A model generated the notes under the pieces. That model was not told where the DNA came from, did no database searches, and worked only from the letters and a program-made list of their open reading frames with translations. From contig CAYMYN010000027.1 of the NCBI GenBank assembly GCA_964394665.1, forward strand, positions 1 to 55,025: DNA of 55,025 nucleotides, given 5' to 3'. Position 1 is the first letter of the stretch, and every line of letters starts with the position of its first letter. The DNA is from CAYMYN01 sp964394665 (lineage in GTDB: Bacteria > Planctomycetota > UBA1135 > GCA-002686595). Made by a program: the position numbers and the translations under genes. Shown here piece by piece: positions 18,277-27,961 of this stretch.

Positions 18277-19758
18277 TCAGCCGGTCTGCACGAAGGTCAC
18301 GCCGCGGAAGCGCGCCGGGGAGCAGCCGTGGCTCATCTCGGCCACCTGCATCGGGTTGCCCTTGCCGCAGTTGGGCACGCCCCACAGTTGCCAGGCCTCG
18401 GGCCCCGCGATCGCGTCGCAGGAGTTCCAGAAGGTCGGCGTCGAGCCCTGGTAGGTCGGGCTGCGCAGGATGCGGCCCAGCTTGCCGCCCTGAATCTCCC
18501 AGGCGATCTCGCACGTGAACTGGAAGTTCATGCGGCGCTGGTCGATCGACCACATCTTCACCGTGTCGGCGAAGATCGCGCCGTCCTCGGTCGAGGCCAA
18601 GAGCTCGTCGAGCGAGCCCTTTCCGGGCATCAACGAGAGGTTCGTGATGCGCACGATCGGCGGGTTGTACCAGCCCTCGGCGCGGGCCGTGGCGCGGCTG
18701 CGCTGCTCGCCGATGCGCGCGGCCCACTCGCGGCTGGTGTGGTAGCCGACGAAGAGCCCGTCCTTGACCACGTGCCAGCGGCCACTCGTGACACACTCGT
18801 CGTCGAAGCCACGGGTGTCGAGCCCGCCGGGCACGGTCGAGTCGGCCACCAGGTTCACGAGCGGCGAGCCGTAGCGGAAGGTGCCGAGTTTCTCGGTCGT
18901 GGCGAAGGACGCGCCGGCGAGGTCGGCCTCGTGGCCGAAGACACGGTCGAGCTCGTTGGGGTGCCCCACCGACTCGTGGATCTGCAGCATGAGCTGGCTG
19001 CCGCCCAGGATCAGGGTGCGCACGCCCGCCGGGCAGGGCTCGGCGTGGCACAGGGCGAGCGACTCGTCGCGGATGCGCGCACCGTGGGCGGGGAGATCGA
19101 GGGCCAGCACGTGCTCCCAACCGGCGCTCCGGTAGTTGCCGCCGAAGGAGGCGGGGTAGCTGCGGCGCTCGACCTGGCCGTTCGTGGCCGCGGTGGTCGT
19201 GATCCCGGCGCCGGTGCGCAAGAGGAGCTGGTGCAGCTCGGCGCCCTCGCTCGAGCACTGCCACTGCTCCTCGCGGCGCGCGCTGAAGTCGGCCTGGCGC
19301 ACGACGGTCGCGTCGGCCCCGGCGAGGGACGCCTCCGCGGCGCGCAGGAGCTCGAGCTTCTCGGCCAGGGGCACCTCGAAGGGGTCGCGCTCGAAGGGCG
19401 TGCGGTACTCCCCCACCGTGCCCTCGCGGCCGGCGAGCTCGACCGGCGCGCGGCGCGCGGGCGCGAGCTGGCGCGCTCCGTCCACCGCCCGCCGCGCGAG
19501 CTCGCGCGCCAACGTGCGGCCCGCGCCGCGCTGCAAGGGCGCGGCGGCGAAACCCAGGCAGCCCGCGACGCGCACGCGCACGCCCAGGCCGAACTCCTCG
19601 GGCGCCTCGGCGCCGGCCAGGCGGCCGTTCTTGATCGACAGCTCCTCGCGCCGCAGGCGAACGACCCGCGCGTCGGCGTAGTCGGCCCCCGCGGCCTGGG
19701 CCGCGGCGACGGCGGTCTTGGCGAGCTCGAGTCGGTCCTCGGTGTGGATGATGGCCAT
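18277..19758 (-). CDS. tldD: TldD-family zinc metalloprotease
   Basis: 493 residues from ATG 19758. The active-site motif HExxxH is present as H261-E262-S-V-G-H266, followed by the family's PNELDRVFG run in place of GLEGDF and by the late Cys in NCGKGNPMQ. TldD works as a heterodimer with TldE (PmbA), cutting unfolded or modified peptides; in Escherichia coli the pair processes microcin B17 and degrades CcdA. Here TldD is encoded 19 bp after the tldE gene, so the pair is complete. The protein is a little longer than the E. coli enzyme. The cytoplasmic substrate is unknown. Confidence 0.92.
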   Translation of the reverse strand: MAIIHTEDRLELAKTAVAAAQAAGADYADARVVRLRREELSIKNGRLAGAEAPEEFGLGVRVRVAGCLGFAAAPLQRGAGRTLARELARRAVDGARQLAPARRAPVELAGREGTVGEYRTPFERDPFEVPLAEKLELLRAAEASLAGADATVVRQADFSARREEQWQCSSEGAELHQLLLRTGAGITTTAATNGQVERRSYPASFGGNYRSAGWEHVLALDLPAHGARIRDESLALCHAEPCPAGVRTLILGGSQLMLQIHESVGHPNELDRVFGHEADLAGASFATTEKLGTFRYGSPLVNLVADSTVPGGLDTRGFDDECVTSGRWHVVKDGLFVGYHTSREWAARIGEQRSRATARAEGWYNPPIVRITNLSLMPGKGSLDELLASTEDGAIFADTVKMWSIDQRRMNFQFTCEIAWEIQGGKLGRILRSPTYQGSTPTFWNSCDAIAGPEAWQLWGVPNCGKGNPMQVAEMSHGCSPARFRGVTFVQTG

Positions 19759-19777
19759 GATCGATGCTCCGCGGCGA

Positions 19778-21169
19778 TCAGAAGTCGGTGGTCGAGGTGA
19801 AGCGCAGGCCCGAGAGGCGCACGGCGGGGCACACGACCTCGCCGTCGAAGAGCGCGCCGGCGACCTCGCGCTCGCCGCCGATGGCCTCGATGCCGGCGAA
19901 GGCGCGCAGCAGGCTGTCGGTGAAGCGCAGGTTGCGCACGGCGCGCACGATGCGCCCGTCCTCGACCCAGAAGGTGCCGTTGCGGGTCATGCCCGTCAGC
20001 AGGAGCGTGCGCGGGTCGATCAGGTTGGTGTAGTGGAACTGCGTGACGAGTAGGCCGCGGTGTAGGCCCGCGAGCAGCTCCGCGTCGGTCTTGTCCCCCG
20101 CCGCCACGACCAGGTTGTCGGCCCGCGGCCCATCGGGGCTGGGCTGGGGCTGGGCGTGGCCGGTGTTCACGAGGCCCAGCTTCGCCGCCCAACGCCGATC
20201 GGTGACCGGCCCGGTGGGCGCGCCGCGCTCGACGAGCACGACGCGCTGGCGCGGGGTGCCCTCGCCGTCGAAGCCCAGCCCCGGATAGACGTCGTTGCCG
20301 GCGTCGTCGCTCACGGTGAAGGCCGGCGAGAAGGTCGGCTTGCCGGCGCTCGCGCACAGGAAGGAGCCCTTCTCGGCCACCTCCTGGGCGCCGAAGCCCA
20401 TGTAGGACGCGAACAGCAGCAGCGAGCTGACCGCCGAGGGCTCGAGCAACACCGGATACTCGCCGGGCTCGATCGGCTCGGGCGCGCGGTTCGCGACGGC
20501 CTTCTGCACCGCGCGCTCGATGGCCGCCTCGACGTCGAGCTCGTCGGCCCGGGCGCGGATCGCCTGCGCGAAGCCCGCGCCGCCGCCGGGAACCGTCGCC
20601 GTGAGCGAGAACGAGGCCCGCGAGCGCGCGCCCCACACCTCGCGGCCGGCGGAGTTGACGAGGATCCGGCCGTGGCCCGAGGTCGTCGCCAGGCCCGCGG
20701 GCTCGAGGCCATGGCGCGCGCAGGCCGCCAGGGCCGCGCGCACCCAACTCGCCTTCTCGGCGAAGGGGTGGGACAGGGTGCGCTCGTCCGCGCGGGTCGG
20801 AGCGAGCTCCACCGCGCCGCCCAGGGCGACCAGCTCGGGGTCGGGCGGCGAGAGACGCGCCAGCTCGAGCGCCCGGCCGAGGGCCGCGTGGGCGGCTTCG
20901 GGATCGAGCCCGTCGCACTCGGCGCGCGCCTCCTGCCAGCCGGCGTTCGAGGCGCTGCGCGCGCGCACGGCGATCACCACGCGCTCGCGATCCGCGCTCT
21001 GGGTCGGGCCGACGTCGGCGTAGCGCACGAAGCGCTCGGCGCGGGTGTCGATCACGACCTCGGTCTCGTCCGCGCCGCTGGCGGCGATCAGGGAGCGGGC
21101 CAGCTCGAGGGCCGGCTCGGGGGAGAGCAGGCGCGGCGCGGCCGCTTCGGTCACATGTAGGCTCGTCAT
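19778..21169 (-). CDS. pmbA: TldE/PmbA-family partner protein
   Basis: 463 residues from ATG 21169, which overlaps the leuS stop as ATGA. The sequence has TldE features (ASGADETEVVIDTRAERFVR; VLLEPSAVSSLLLFAS; GFGAQEVAEKGSFL; HYTNLIDPRTLLLTGMTRNG) and lacks the HExxxH of TldD, as expected for the non-catalytic partner. It should form the cage-like heterodimeric protease with the downstream TldD. The coupling to leuS is unusual and probably reflects economical operon packing rather than shared function. Confidence 0.9.
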   Translation of the reverse strand: MTSLHVTEAAAPRLLSPEPALELARSLIAASGADETEVVIDTRAERFVRYADVGPTQSADRERVVIAVRARSASNAGWQEARAECDGLDPEAAHAALGRALELARLSPPDPELVALGGAVELAPTRADERTLSHPFAEKASWVRAALAACARHGLEPAGLATTSGHGRILVNSAGREVWGARSRASFSLTATVPGGGAGFAQAIRARADELDVEAAIERAVQKAVANRAPEPIEPGEYPVLLEPSAVSSLLLFASYMGFGAQEVAEKGSFLCASAGKPTFSPAFTVSDDAGNDVYPGLGFDGEGTPRQRVVLVERGAPTGPVTDRRWAAKLGLVNTGHAQPQPSPDGPRADNLVVAAGDKTDAELLAGLHRGLLVTQFHYTNLIDPRTLLLTGMTRNGTFWVEDGRIVRAVRNLRFTDSLLRAFAGIEAIGGEREVAGALFDGEVVCPAVRLSGLRFTSTTDF

Positions 21170-23769
21170 CCTTTCACCACGAAGCTCACCAACCGTCCGG
21201 GGACCACCACCGACTTCACCAGCTCCTTGCCCGCCAGCCACTCGCCGACCTCGGCCCGCGCCAGCTCCAGCAGGACGGCCTGGGGAGCGTCCTTCGGCGC
21301 GCGGATGCGCCCGCGCAGCTTGCCGCCCACCTGCACGCCGAGCTCCAGGGTATCGTCCTCGAGCATGCGCGGGTCGACCTTCGGCCAGGGCTCGTGGGAG
21401 AGGCTGCCGGCGGCGGTGTGACCCAGGCGCTCCCAGAGCTCCTCGGCGAGGTGCGGCGCGAAGGGCGAGAGCATCAGCACGAAGCGCTCGGCCTGGGAGC
21501 GGATGAGGGCCGCGGGGCGTTTGGCGGCCTCGTTGACGAAGCCCATCATGGCCGCGATGGCCGTGTTGAAGTTGAAGTGCTCGAAGGAGTCGTCGACGCG
21601 TTTGAGCGTGCGGTGCAGGACACGCTCGAGCTCGAGGGTCTCGCCCGTGGGCTCGCTGGACGTCTGGATGAGCAACTCGGGCCGCACCCCTCCGTCGCCC
21701 TCGGGGTCGATCAAGAGACGCCAGACGCGCTCCAAGAAACGCCGGCAACCGGGCACGTCGCGCGGATTCCAGGGCTGGGACTCGCCCAGGGGCCCCATGA
21801 ACATCTCGTACAGGCGGAACGTGTCGCAGCCGTACTCGCCGATCACGCCGTCGGGGTTGACGACGTTCTTGAGCGACTTGCTCATCTTGGCCACGACCTG
21901 CGTGACCGGCTCGCCGCTGGCGCGCAGCACCGGCGCGCCGTCCCGTTCCTCGACCTCGTCCACCGCCACCAGGCGGCCGGTCGGGTCCTTGTAGGCGAAG
22001 GCCGTCAAGAGGCCCTGGTTGAACAGGCGCTGGAAGGGTTCGGGCTCGCTGACGAGGCCCTCGTCGAAGAGCACCTTGTGCCAGAAGCGCGCGTACAAGA
22101 GGTGCAGCACGGCGTGCTCGACACCGCCGACGTAGAGGTCGGGTTGGCGCCAGTAGCGCTCGACGGCCGGATCGAAGGGGGCGGCGTCGTTGCGCGGGTC
22201 CATGAAGCGCAGGTAGTACCAGCACGAGCCCGCCCAGCCGGGCATGGTGTCGGTGTCGCGCCGCGCCGGACGGCCGGTGTCGGGGTCGACGGTCGCGACC
22301 CAGTCCTTGGCCCGCGCCAGGGGCGGCGAGCCGTCCTCGCTGGGCGCGAAGTCGCCCATCTCGGGCAGGAGCACCGGCAGGTCCTCGTCGCGCACGCACT
22401 TCGTCGTGCCGTCCTCGAGGTGCAGCACGGGGAAGGGCTCGCCCCAGTAGCGCTGGCGCGAGAAGAGCCAGTCCCGCAGGCGGTAGGTGACGCGCGCGCT
22501 CCCGAGGCCCTTGGCGGCGAGCAACTCGATCGCGCGCGCCTTGGCCTGCGCAGTCGGGAGGCCGTTGAGGGGCCCGCTATTCACCGCCGTGCCCTCGCCC
22601 GCGAAGCACACGCCGTCGGCGAGGCCCGGCGTGCCCGCCGGGGGGCGCACGACCTCGACCACGGGCAGGTCGTAGCGCTGGGCGAACTCGAAGTCGCGCT
22701 CGTCGTGGCCGGGCACGGCCATGATCGCGCCCGTGCCGTAGCTCATCAGCACGTAGTCGGCGACCCAGATCGGCAGGCGCGCGCGCGGGTCGGAGGGATC
22801 GAGCAGCGGGTTCAGGGCATGGGCCCCGAGGAACACGCCGGTCTTGTGCTTGGCGAGGTCGGTGCGCTCGAGGTCGCTCTTGTTCGTCGCGCTCCGCACG
22901 TAGGCCTCGACCGCGGCGCGCTCAGCCTCGCCCACGGCCGCCGCGACCAGCGGGTGCTCGGGGGCGACGACCATGAAGGTCGCGCCGAAGAGCGTGTCGG
23001 GGCGCGTGGTGAAGACCCGCAGCGCTTCCCCGGGACGGCCTTCGACCGCGAAGGCCACCTCGGCGCCCTCGGAGCGGCCGATCCACTCGCGCTGCATGGT
23101 CTTGACCGACTCGGGCCAGTCGACGAGCTCGAGGTCGTCGATCAACCGGTCGGCGTAGGCCGTGATGCGCAACATCCACTGCTTCAGCGGACGGCGCACG
23201 CAGGGGTGGTCGCCGCGCTCGGAGCGCCCGTCGATGACCTCCTCGTTCGCCAGCACGGTCTTGAGCGCCTCGCACCACCACACGGGGACCTCGGCCTGGT
23301 AGGCGAGCCCGCGCTCGAACAGGCGCTTGAAGATCCACTGCGTCCAGCGGTAGTAGGCGGGATCCGCGGTCGAGAGCTCGCGCTCCCAGTCGTAGCTGAG
23401 CCCGATAGCCTCGAGCTGGCGCCGATAGGTGGCGATGTTGGCCGCGGTCGTCTCGGCCGGGTGGCGGCCGGTCTGGATGGCGTACTGCTCGGCGGGCAGC
23501 CCGAACGCGTCGTACCCCATCGGGTGCAGCACGTTGAAGCCCTCCATGCGCTTCTTGCGCGCCACGATGTCCGAGCCCAGGTACCCGACCGGGTGACCCA
23601 CGTGCAGCCCCGCCCCGGAGGGATAGGGGAACATGTCGAGCACGTAGTACTTGGGCTTCGTGGCGTCGAACCCGGGCTGGCCGGGGTTGGGCGCGGCGAA
23701 GGTCCGGCGCTGCTTCCAGCGGGCCTGCCAGCGCGCCTCGATGGCGGCGGGGTCGTAGGTCGAGCTCAC
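21166..23769 (-). CDS. leuS: Leucyl-tRNA synthetase
   Basis: 867 residues, a normal bacterial LeuRS. Start is GTG at 23769 (MSSTYDPAAIEARWQARWKQ); no Shine-Dalgarno is clear. Class I motifs are both present: HIGH as HVGH in SGAGLHVGHPVGYLGSD, and KMSKS in VVAKMSKSLKNVVNPD. The CP1 editing domain (about 225-420) includes TTRPDTLFGATF and the GTGAIMAVPGHDERD hydrolytic site. It charges tRNA-Leu with leucine. First gene of the leuS-tldE-tldD-WYL operon. Confidence 0.97.
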   Translation of the reverse strand: MSSTYDPAAIEARWQARWKQRRTFAAPNPGQPGFDATKPKYYVLDMFPYPSGAGLHVGHPVGYLGSDIVARKKRMEGFNVLHPMGYDAFGLPAEQYAIQTGRHPAETTAANIATYRRQLEAIGLSYDWERELSTADPAYYRWTQWIFKRLFERGLAYQAEVPVWWCEALKTVLANEEVIDGRSERGDHPCVRRPLKQWMLRITAYADRLIDDLELVDWPESVKTMQREWIGRSEGAEVAFAVEGRPGEALRVFTTRPDTLFGATFMVVAPEHPLVAAAVGEAERAAVEAYVRSATNKSDLERTDLAKHKTGVFLGAHALNPLLDPSDPRARLPIWVADYVLMSYGTGAIMAVPGHDERDFEFAQRYDLPVVEVVRPPAGTPGLADGVCFAGEGTAVNSGPLNGLPTAQAKARAIELLAAKGLGSARVTYRLRDWLFSRQRYWGEPFPVLHLEDGTTKCVRDEDLPVLLPEMGDFAPSEDGSPPLARAKDWVATVDPDTGRPARRDTDTMPGWAGSCWYYLRFMDPRNDAAPFDPAVERYWRQPDLYVGGVEHAVLHLLYARFWHKVLFDEGLVSEPEPFQRLFNQGLLTAFAYKDPTGRLVAVDEVEERDGAPVLRASGEPVTQVVAKMSKSLKNVVNPDGVIGEYGCDTFRLYEMFMGPLGESQPWNPRDVPGCRRFLERVWRLLIDPEGDGGVRPELLIQTSSEPTGETLELERVLHRTLKRVDDSFEHFNFNTAIAAMMGFVNEAAKRPAALIRSQAERFVLMLSPFAPHLAEELWERLGHTAAGSLSHEPWPKVDPRMLEDDTLELGVQVGGKLRGRIRAPKDAPQAVLLELARAEVGEWLAGKELVKSVVVPGRLVSFVVKG

Positions 23770-24076
23770 GGGCCGTTGGGGGTCGGGGTTGGGGCGAGGC
23801 GCAGCGCGGGCCGGGCGGGCGCGCGGCGGAGCGGGGGCGCACTCTATCCCTGCGGCGTGGTCGGCTCCACGGCGCCGCGGCGCGCGGGCTCGCCAGCGAG
23901 GGGCCCCGGCGCGTGAGGATCGCGCGACGAAAGGCGCTCGGGAGCGTTGACGATCCCCCCGGGCCCGGGCATGCTCTCCCGCCCCGCACCGGCGAAGAGC
24001 CCGCCGGCCCGCTGCCGTCCTCCCCTCCCGGGGGGCGCGCCGGGTCGGCGAAGCTCCCCCTGCGGGCCTGACAACC
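23770..24076. other. Divergent intergenic region leuS / tRNA-Ala
   Basis: 307 bp without a gene. It contains a TAGAGT -10-like hexamer for leuS at 23841-23846 (minus strand, context GGGATAGAGTGCG, 72 bp from the start). The tRNA promoter must lie in 23950-24070, but no clear -35/-10 pair is seen there. Confidence 0.4.
23841..23846 (-). promoter_or_regulatory. Possible -10 element (TAGAGT) of leuS
   Basis: TAGAGT in GGGATAGAGTGCG, identical in core to the hexamer upstream of the first sulfatase. No convincing -35 box. Confidence 0.3.
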
Positions 24077-24152
<76 letters not shown>

Positions 24153-24200
24153 CCCCCCACGGCCGGGCGGCCGCGCTTCCCTCGCCCGGGCCGGTTCCCT

Positions 24201-24235
24201 GGACGGGCGGCCGCGTTCTGCGCGGCCGCCCGTCC
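24201..24235 (+). terminator. Perfect 15-bp hairpin between tRNA-Ala and lysS
   Basis: GGACGGGCGGCCGCG pairs without mismatch with CGCGGCCGCCCGTCC around the loop TTCTG, about 50 bp after the tRNA. Only a short T-poor tail (TCGTTC) follows. It probably ends tRNA transcription and separates it from lysS. Confidence 0.6.
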
Positions 24236-24291
24236 TCGTTCAGCCCGTCCCGTTCCGGCCGCGGGTCGCGCGGTCGGCGCGGCCTGCTCGC

Positions 24292-24297
24292 TAGGAT
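24292..24297 (+). promoter_or_regulatory. Possible -10 element (TAGGAT) of lysS
   Basis: TAGGAT in TCGCTAGGATCCGC, 30 bp before the lysS ATG. It resembles other TAGRNT hexamers in the window; no clear -35 box. Confidence 0.25.
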
Positions 24298-24327
24298 CCG
24301 CGCTCCGCTGCCGTAGGATCGCCCGCC

Positions 24328-25830
24328 ATGACCGAGATCGCACACCCCGACCGGATCGCCAAGCTGGCGCGATTGCGGGAGGCGGGCCTCGACCCCTACC
24401 CGGCGCGGGGCGTCGCGGCCGAGCCCATCGCCGCCTTGCTCGCCGGCGCCGGGACGCCCAGCGAGCCCGGCCCGCGCCTGGGCGAGACGGTGACCGTCGC
24501 CGGACGCCTGGTCGGCCTGCGGGACTTCGGCAAGCTCATCTTCGCCCCCGTGCAGGACCGCGGCGGCCGCATCCAGGTGGGGCTCGAGCGGGATCGGCTC
24601 GGCGAGTGGTGGGAGCGGCGCAAGCTGCTCGACGGCGGCGACCTGGTCGCCGTCACCGGGCGCCTGGGCCACACCCAGAAGGGCGAGGTCACGGTCTGGG
24701 CCGAGGAAGTCACCCTGCTCGCCAAGGCCCTCGCGCCGCCGCCCGAGAAGTGGCACGGCCTGGTCGACAAGGAGCAGCGCTACCGCCGCCGCTACGTCGA
24801 CCTGTGGGCCAGCGAGGGCGTGGCCGAGGTCTTCCAGAAGCGCAGTCGCACCCTGAGCTCGATCCGGCGCTACCTCGAGGAGCAGGGCTATCTCGAAGTC
24901 GAGACCCCGACCCTGCACCCGATCGTCGGCGGCGCGACGGCGCGGCCGTTCACGACCCACCACAACGCCCTCGGGATGGAGCTCTACCTGCGCATCGCGC
25001 CCGAGCTCTACCTCAAGCGCCTGATCGTCGGCGGGCTCGAGCGCGTGTTCGAGTTCGCGCGCAACTTCCGCAACGAGGGGCTCAGCGTGCGCCACAACCC
25101 CGAGTTCACCATGCTCGAGCTGTACGAGGCGCAGGCCGACTACCGGCGCATGATGGAAGTCAGCGAGACGCTCATCGAGCGCGCCGCCCTGGAGGTCAAC
25201 GGCACGACGCGCGTCACCTTCCGCGGCCGCGAGTACGACCTCTCCGCGCCCTTCGAGCGCGTGCCCTACGCCGAGCTCTTCCGCCGCCACGCCGGCTGCG
25301 ACTTCGACGACGAGCGCGCGGTGCGCGCCAAGGCCCGCGAGCTCGGGGTCCAGGACGTGCACGGCGAGTTCCCCAAGCTCTCCAACGACGTCTACGAGGC
25401 CACGGTCGAGGAACACCTCCACGGCCCGCTGTTCGTCGTCGACTACCCGCTCGCGATCTGCCCGCTGGCCAAGCAGAAACCCGGCGACGGCCGCTTCGCC
25501 GAGCGCTTCGAGATCTTCCTGGCCGGCATGGAGCTCGGGAACGCCTTCACCGAGCTCAACGACCCCTTCGAGCAGCTCCGGCGCTTCGAGGAGCAGGTCG
25601 CCAGCAAGGACCCCGAGACCCCGGGCGAGGTCGACCTCGACTACGTGCAGGCCCTCGAGTACGGCATGCCCCCCGCCGGGGGCCTGGGCATCGGCATCGA
25701 TCGCCTGGTGATGGTGCTCACGGGACAGGACTCGATCCGCGACGTGTTGCTGTTCCCGGCCATGCGCCCCCAGCGCGAGGACTCCGGGCCGGCGAACGAA
25801 GCCGCGCCGGCGGGCGCCCAGGCGCCCTAG
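24328..25830 (+). CDS. lysS: Lysyl-tRNA synthetase, class II
   Basis: 500 residues from ATG 24328. An N-terminal OB-fold anticodon-binding domain (about 50-140, VAGRLVGLRDFGKLIFAPVQ) is followed by the class II core. Motif 1 is near EEQGYLEVETPTL, motif 2 FARNFRNEGLSVRHNPEFTM, and motif 3 GLGIGIDRLVMVLTG. Charges tRNA-Lys. It is followed after 15 bp by a lipoprotein-release ABC permease gene, and I recall lysS-lolC-lolD runs from other bacteria, so this is probably an operon. Confidence 0.97.
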   Translation: MTEIAHPDRIAKLARLREAGLDPYPARGVAAEPIAALLAGAGTPSEPGPRLGETVTVAGRLVGLRDFGKLIFAPVQDRGGRIQVGLERDRLGEWWERRKLLDGGDLVAVTGRLGHTQKGEVTVWAEEVTLLAKALAPPPEKWHGLVDKEQRYRRRYVDLWASEGVAEVFQKRSRTLSSIRRYLEEQGYLEVETPTLHPIVGGATARPFTTHHNALGMELYLRIAPELYLKRLIVGGLERVFEFARNFRNEGLSVRHNPEFTMLELYEAQADYRRMMEVSETLIERAALEVNGTTRVTFRGREYDLSAPFERVPYAELFRRHAGCDFDDERAVRAKARELGVQDVHGEFPKLSNDVYEATVEEHLHGPLFVVDYPLAICPLAKQKPGDGRFAERFEIFLAGMELGNAFTELNDPFEQLRRFEEQVASKDPETPGEVDLDYVQALEYGMPPAGGLGIGIDRLVMVLTGQDSIRDVLLFPAMRPQREDSGPANEAAPAGAQAP

Positions 25831-25845
25831 GTCGGAGGAGCTGCC

Positions 25846-27201
25846 GTGTACCAACGCTTCCTCTCCTGGCGTTACCTCTTCGCGCGCCGCACCAACCTGA
25901 TCGGCATGGTCGGGATCTTCGTCGGGGTCGGAGCCCTGATCCTGATCCTCTCGATCATGGCCGGCTTCCTCGAGGAGAGCCGACGCGCGCTGCGCGGCAG
26001 CCTCTCGGACGTGATCGTGACCCCCGGGCCGATGCGCAAGGCCGACGGGTCGCTCGTCGCCACCGGCCCGGAGGCCATCCTCGAGGTGCTGCGCGCCGAC
26101 CCGCGGGTGCGCGCGGCGACGCCCCAGCTCACCTGGCTCGGGATGCTGGTGCAGGGCGGGCGCGCGACGGCGCTCGACATCCACCACCTCAGCACGGGGC
26201 GCTTCGTGGGCGTCGAGCTCGTGGGCGTCGACCTCGAGAGCGAGTTCGAGACCACCGAGCTGCGCGAGTCCCTGGTGCGCGAGTCGCGCTACGGCTTGGG
26301 CCAGGTCGCGGACCCGGCCGATCCCTTCGCGCCGCCGCCGGACTGGGATGGGAGCGAGCCCTGGGGTTGGGTGGTCGTGGGCGAGCAGCTCGCGCGCCAG
26401 CACGACCTCTTCCGCGGGGCCGAGATCAACGTCGGCACGATGGTGCCCGACCCCGAGACCGGCGACGTCTTCCAGAGCAACCGCAAGTTCCTCGTGGCGG
26501 GCACCTTCCGCTCGCGGGAGAACGAGGTCGACCTGGCACGGGTGTACCTCGACCGGCGCGAGCTGGCGGAGTTCCTGGGCGGCGAACGCACCTTCAGCCA
26601 GGTGCTGGTCAAGCTGCGCGACTACCCGCGCGACTCGGGCGCCTTCGCCGCCGAGACCCGCGCGGCGCTCGCGGCGCGGCGCCTGATCCGCGGCGACTCC
26701 TACGAGGTCCGAACCTGGGAGCAGTACCGCGGCAACATCCTGGGCGCGATCGAGAACGAGAAGACCCTGATGGGCATCATGCTCAGCCTGGTGCTGATCG
26801 TGGCCGGCTTCACGGTCTTCGCCATCCTCTCGATGATGGTCACCGAGAAACGCCGCGACATCGGCATCCTGACCGCGCTCGGCGCGACTCCGCGCGGGAT
26901 CCTGAGCCTGTTCCTGATGATCGGCTTCTGGGACGCGCTGATCGGGGCCTTCCTGGGCGCCGTGTTCGGGGTCTGGGCCGCGGTCGAGATCGACGCCATC
27001 GAGCAGTGGCTGAGCGCCACCTTCGGTTGGCAGATCTTCAACCGCGACGTGTACCTGTTCGACCACATCCCGACCGTGGTCGAAGCCGGCGGCGTGGCCA
27101 TGATCGTGCTGGGGGCCTTCTCCTGCACGCTACTCTTCGCGGCCATCCCCGCCTGGCGCGCGGCGCGCATGCACCCCCTCGACGCCCTGCGCTACGAATG
27201 A
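25846..27201 (+). CDS. lolC: LolC/LolE-type ABC transporter permease
   Basis: 451 residues from GTG 25846, preceded by GGAGGAG with 5-bp spacing. One membrane helix (about 18-42) with an early RYLFARRTNLIGMVG, a large periplasmic MacB-like domain (about 45-300), then three membrane helices (about 310-340, 365-395 and 405-440) ending RAARMHPLDALRYE. This is the layout of FtsX-family permeases that extract lipoproteins from the inner membrane for outer-membrane delivery. The next gene (ATGA overlap) encodes the ATPase. Only one permease is present, so a homodimer is likely. LolC, LolE and LolF-like forms cannot be separated here. Confidence 0.88.
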   Translation: MYQRFLSWRYLFARRTNLIGMVGIFVGVGALILILSIMAGFLEESRRALRGSLSDVIVTPGPMRKADGSLVATGPEAILEVLRADPRVRAATPQLTWLGMLVQGGRATALDIHHLSTGRFVGVELVGVDLESEFETTELRESLVRESRYGLGQVADPADPFAPPPDWDGSEPWGWVVVGEQLARQHDLFRGAEINVGTMVPDPETGDVFQSNRKFLVAGTFRSRENEVDLARVYLDRRELAEFLGGERTFSQVLVKLRDYPRDSGAFAAETRAALAARRLIRGDSYEVRTWEQYRGNILGAIENEKTLMGIMLSLVLIVAGFTVFAILSMMVTEKRRDIGILTALGATPRGILSLFLMIGFWDALIGAFLGAVFGVWAAVEIDAIEQWLSATFGWQIFNRDVYLFDHIPTVVEAGGVAMIVLGAFSCTLLFAAIPAWRAARMHPLDALRYE

Positions 27202-27935
27202 ACGCCGCCCTCTCCCCCCACGCGCCGGCCGGCGAACGCGGCCTGGGCTCGATCCTCCGAGCCGAGGAGGTGCGCAAGTCCTTCGCCATCGGCGAGCGCT
27301 CGATCGAGGTGCTGCACGGCGCCGGGCTCGAGCTGCGTCGCGGCGAGCGCCTGGCCCTGATGGGCGCCTCGGGCGCGGGCAAGTCGACCTTCCTGCACAT
27401 CCTGGGCCTGCTCGAGCGGCCGACCTCGGGCCAGGTCTGGCTCGACGGCCAGGACGCCTGGTCGCTCTCGGTGCGCGAGCGGGCCCGGCTGCGCAACGGC
27501 CTGCTGGGCTTCGTGTTCCAGTTCTATCACCTGCTGCCGGAGCTCGACGCGGTCGAGAACGTGATGCTGCCCGGCATGATCCGGCACGCCACCGGCGGCG
27601 GACGGTTCGACCGGCGCGCGGGCCGCGAGCGCGCGCGGGAGATGCTCGCGAGCTTCGGTCTGGGCGAGCGCCTCGCCCACCGCCCCGGTCAGCTCTCGGG
27701 CGGCGAGCGCCAACGCGTGGCCCTGGCGCGCGCCCTGTTCCTCGACCCGCCGATCGTGATCGCCGACGAGCCCACGGGCAACCTCGACACCGCCACCGGC
27801 CAGCGCGTGCTCGAGCTGCTCTTCGGCGAGCAGGAACGCCGCGGTCTGGCCCTGCTGCTGGTGACCCACGACGAGCGCATCGCCGGACACTGCGAGCGCG
27901 TCCTGCACATGCGGGACGGCCGCATGGCCCCCTGA
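27198..27935 (+). CDS. lolD: LolD-type ABC transporter ATP-binding protein
   Basis: 245 residues; ATG 27198 overlaps the lolC stop (ATGA). Walker A GASGAGKST, the Q-loop run GFVFQFYHLLPELDAVENVMLP typical of the LolD/MacB/FtsE group, signature LSGGERQRVALARAL, Walker B PPIVIADEPTGNLD and the H-loop VTHD are all present. It should energise lipoprotein release by the adjacent permease in the inner membrane. Convergent with the PhoU-like gene. Confidence 0.92.
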   Translation: MNAALSPHAPAGERGLGSILRAEEVRKSFAIGERSIEVLHGAGLELRRGERLALMGASGAGKSTFLHILGLLERPTSGQVWLDGQDAWSLSVRERARLRNGLLGFVFQFYHLLPELDAVENVMLPGMIRHATGGGRFDRRAGRERAREMLASFGLGERLAHRPGQLSGGERQRVALARALFLDPPIVIADEPTGNLDTATGQRVLELLFGEQERRGLALLLVTHDERIAGHCERVLHMRDGRMAP

Positions 27936-27961
27936 CCCCCAGTCTTACCGCGGCCTCGGGT

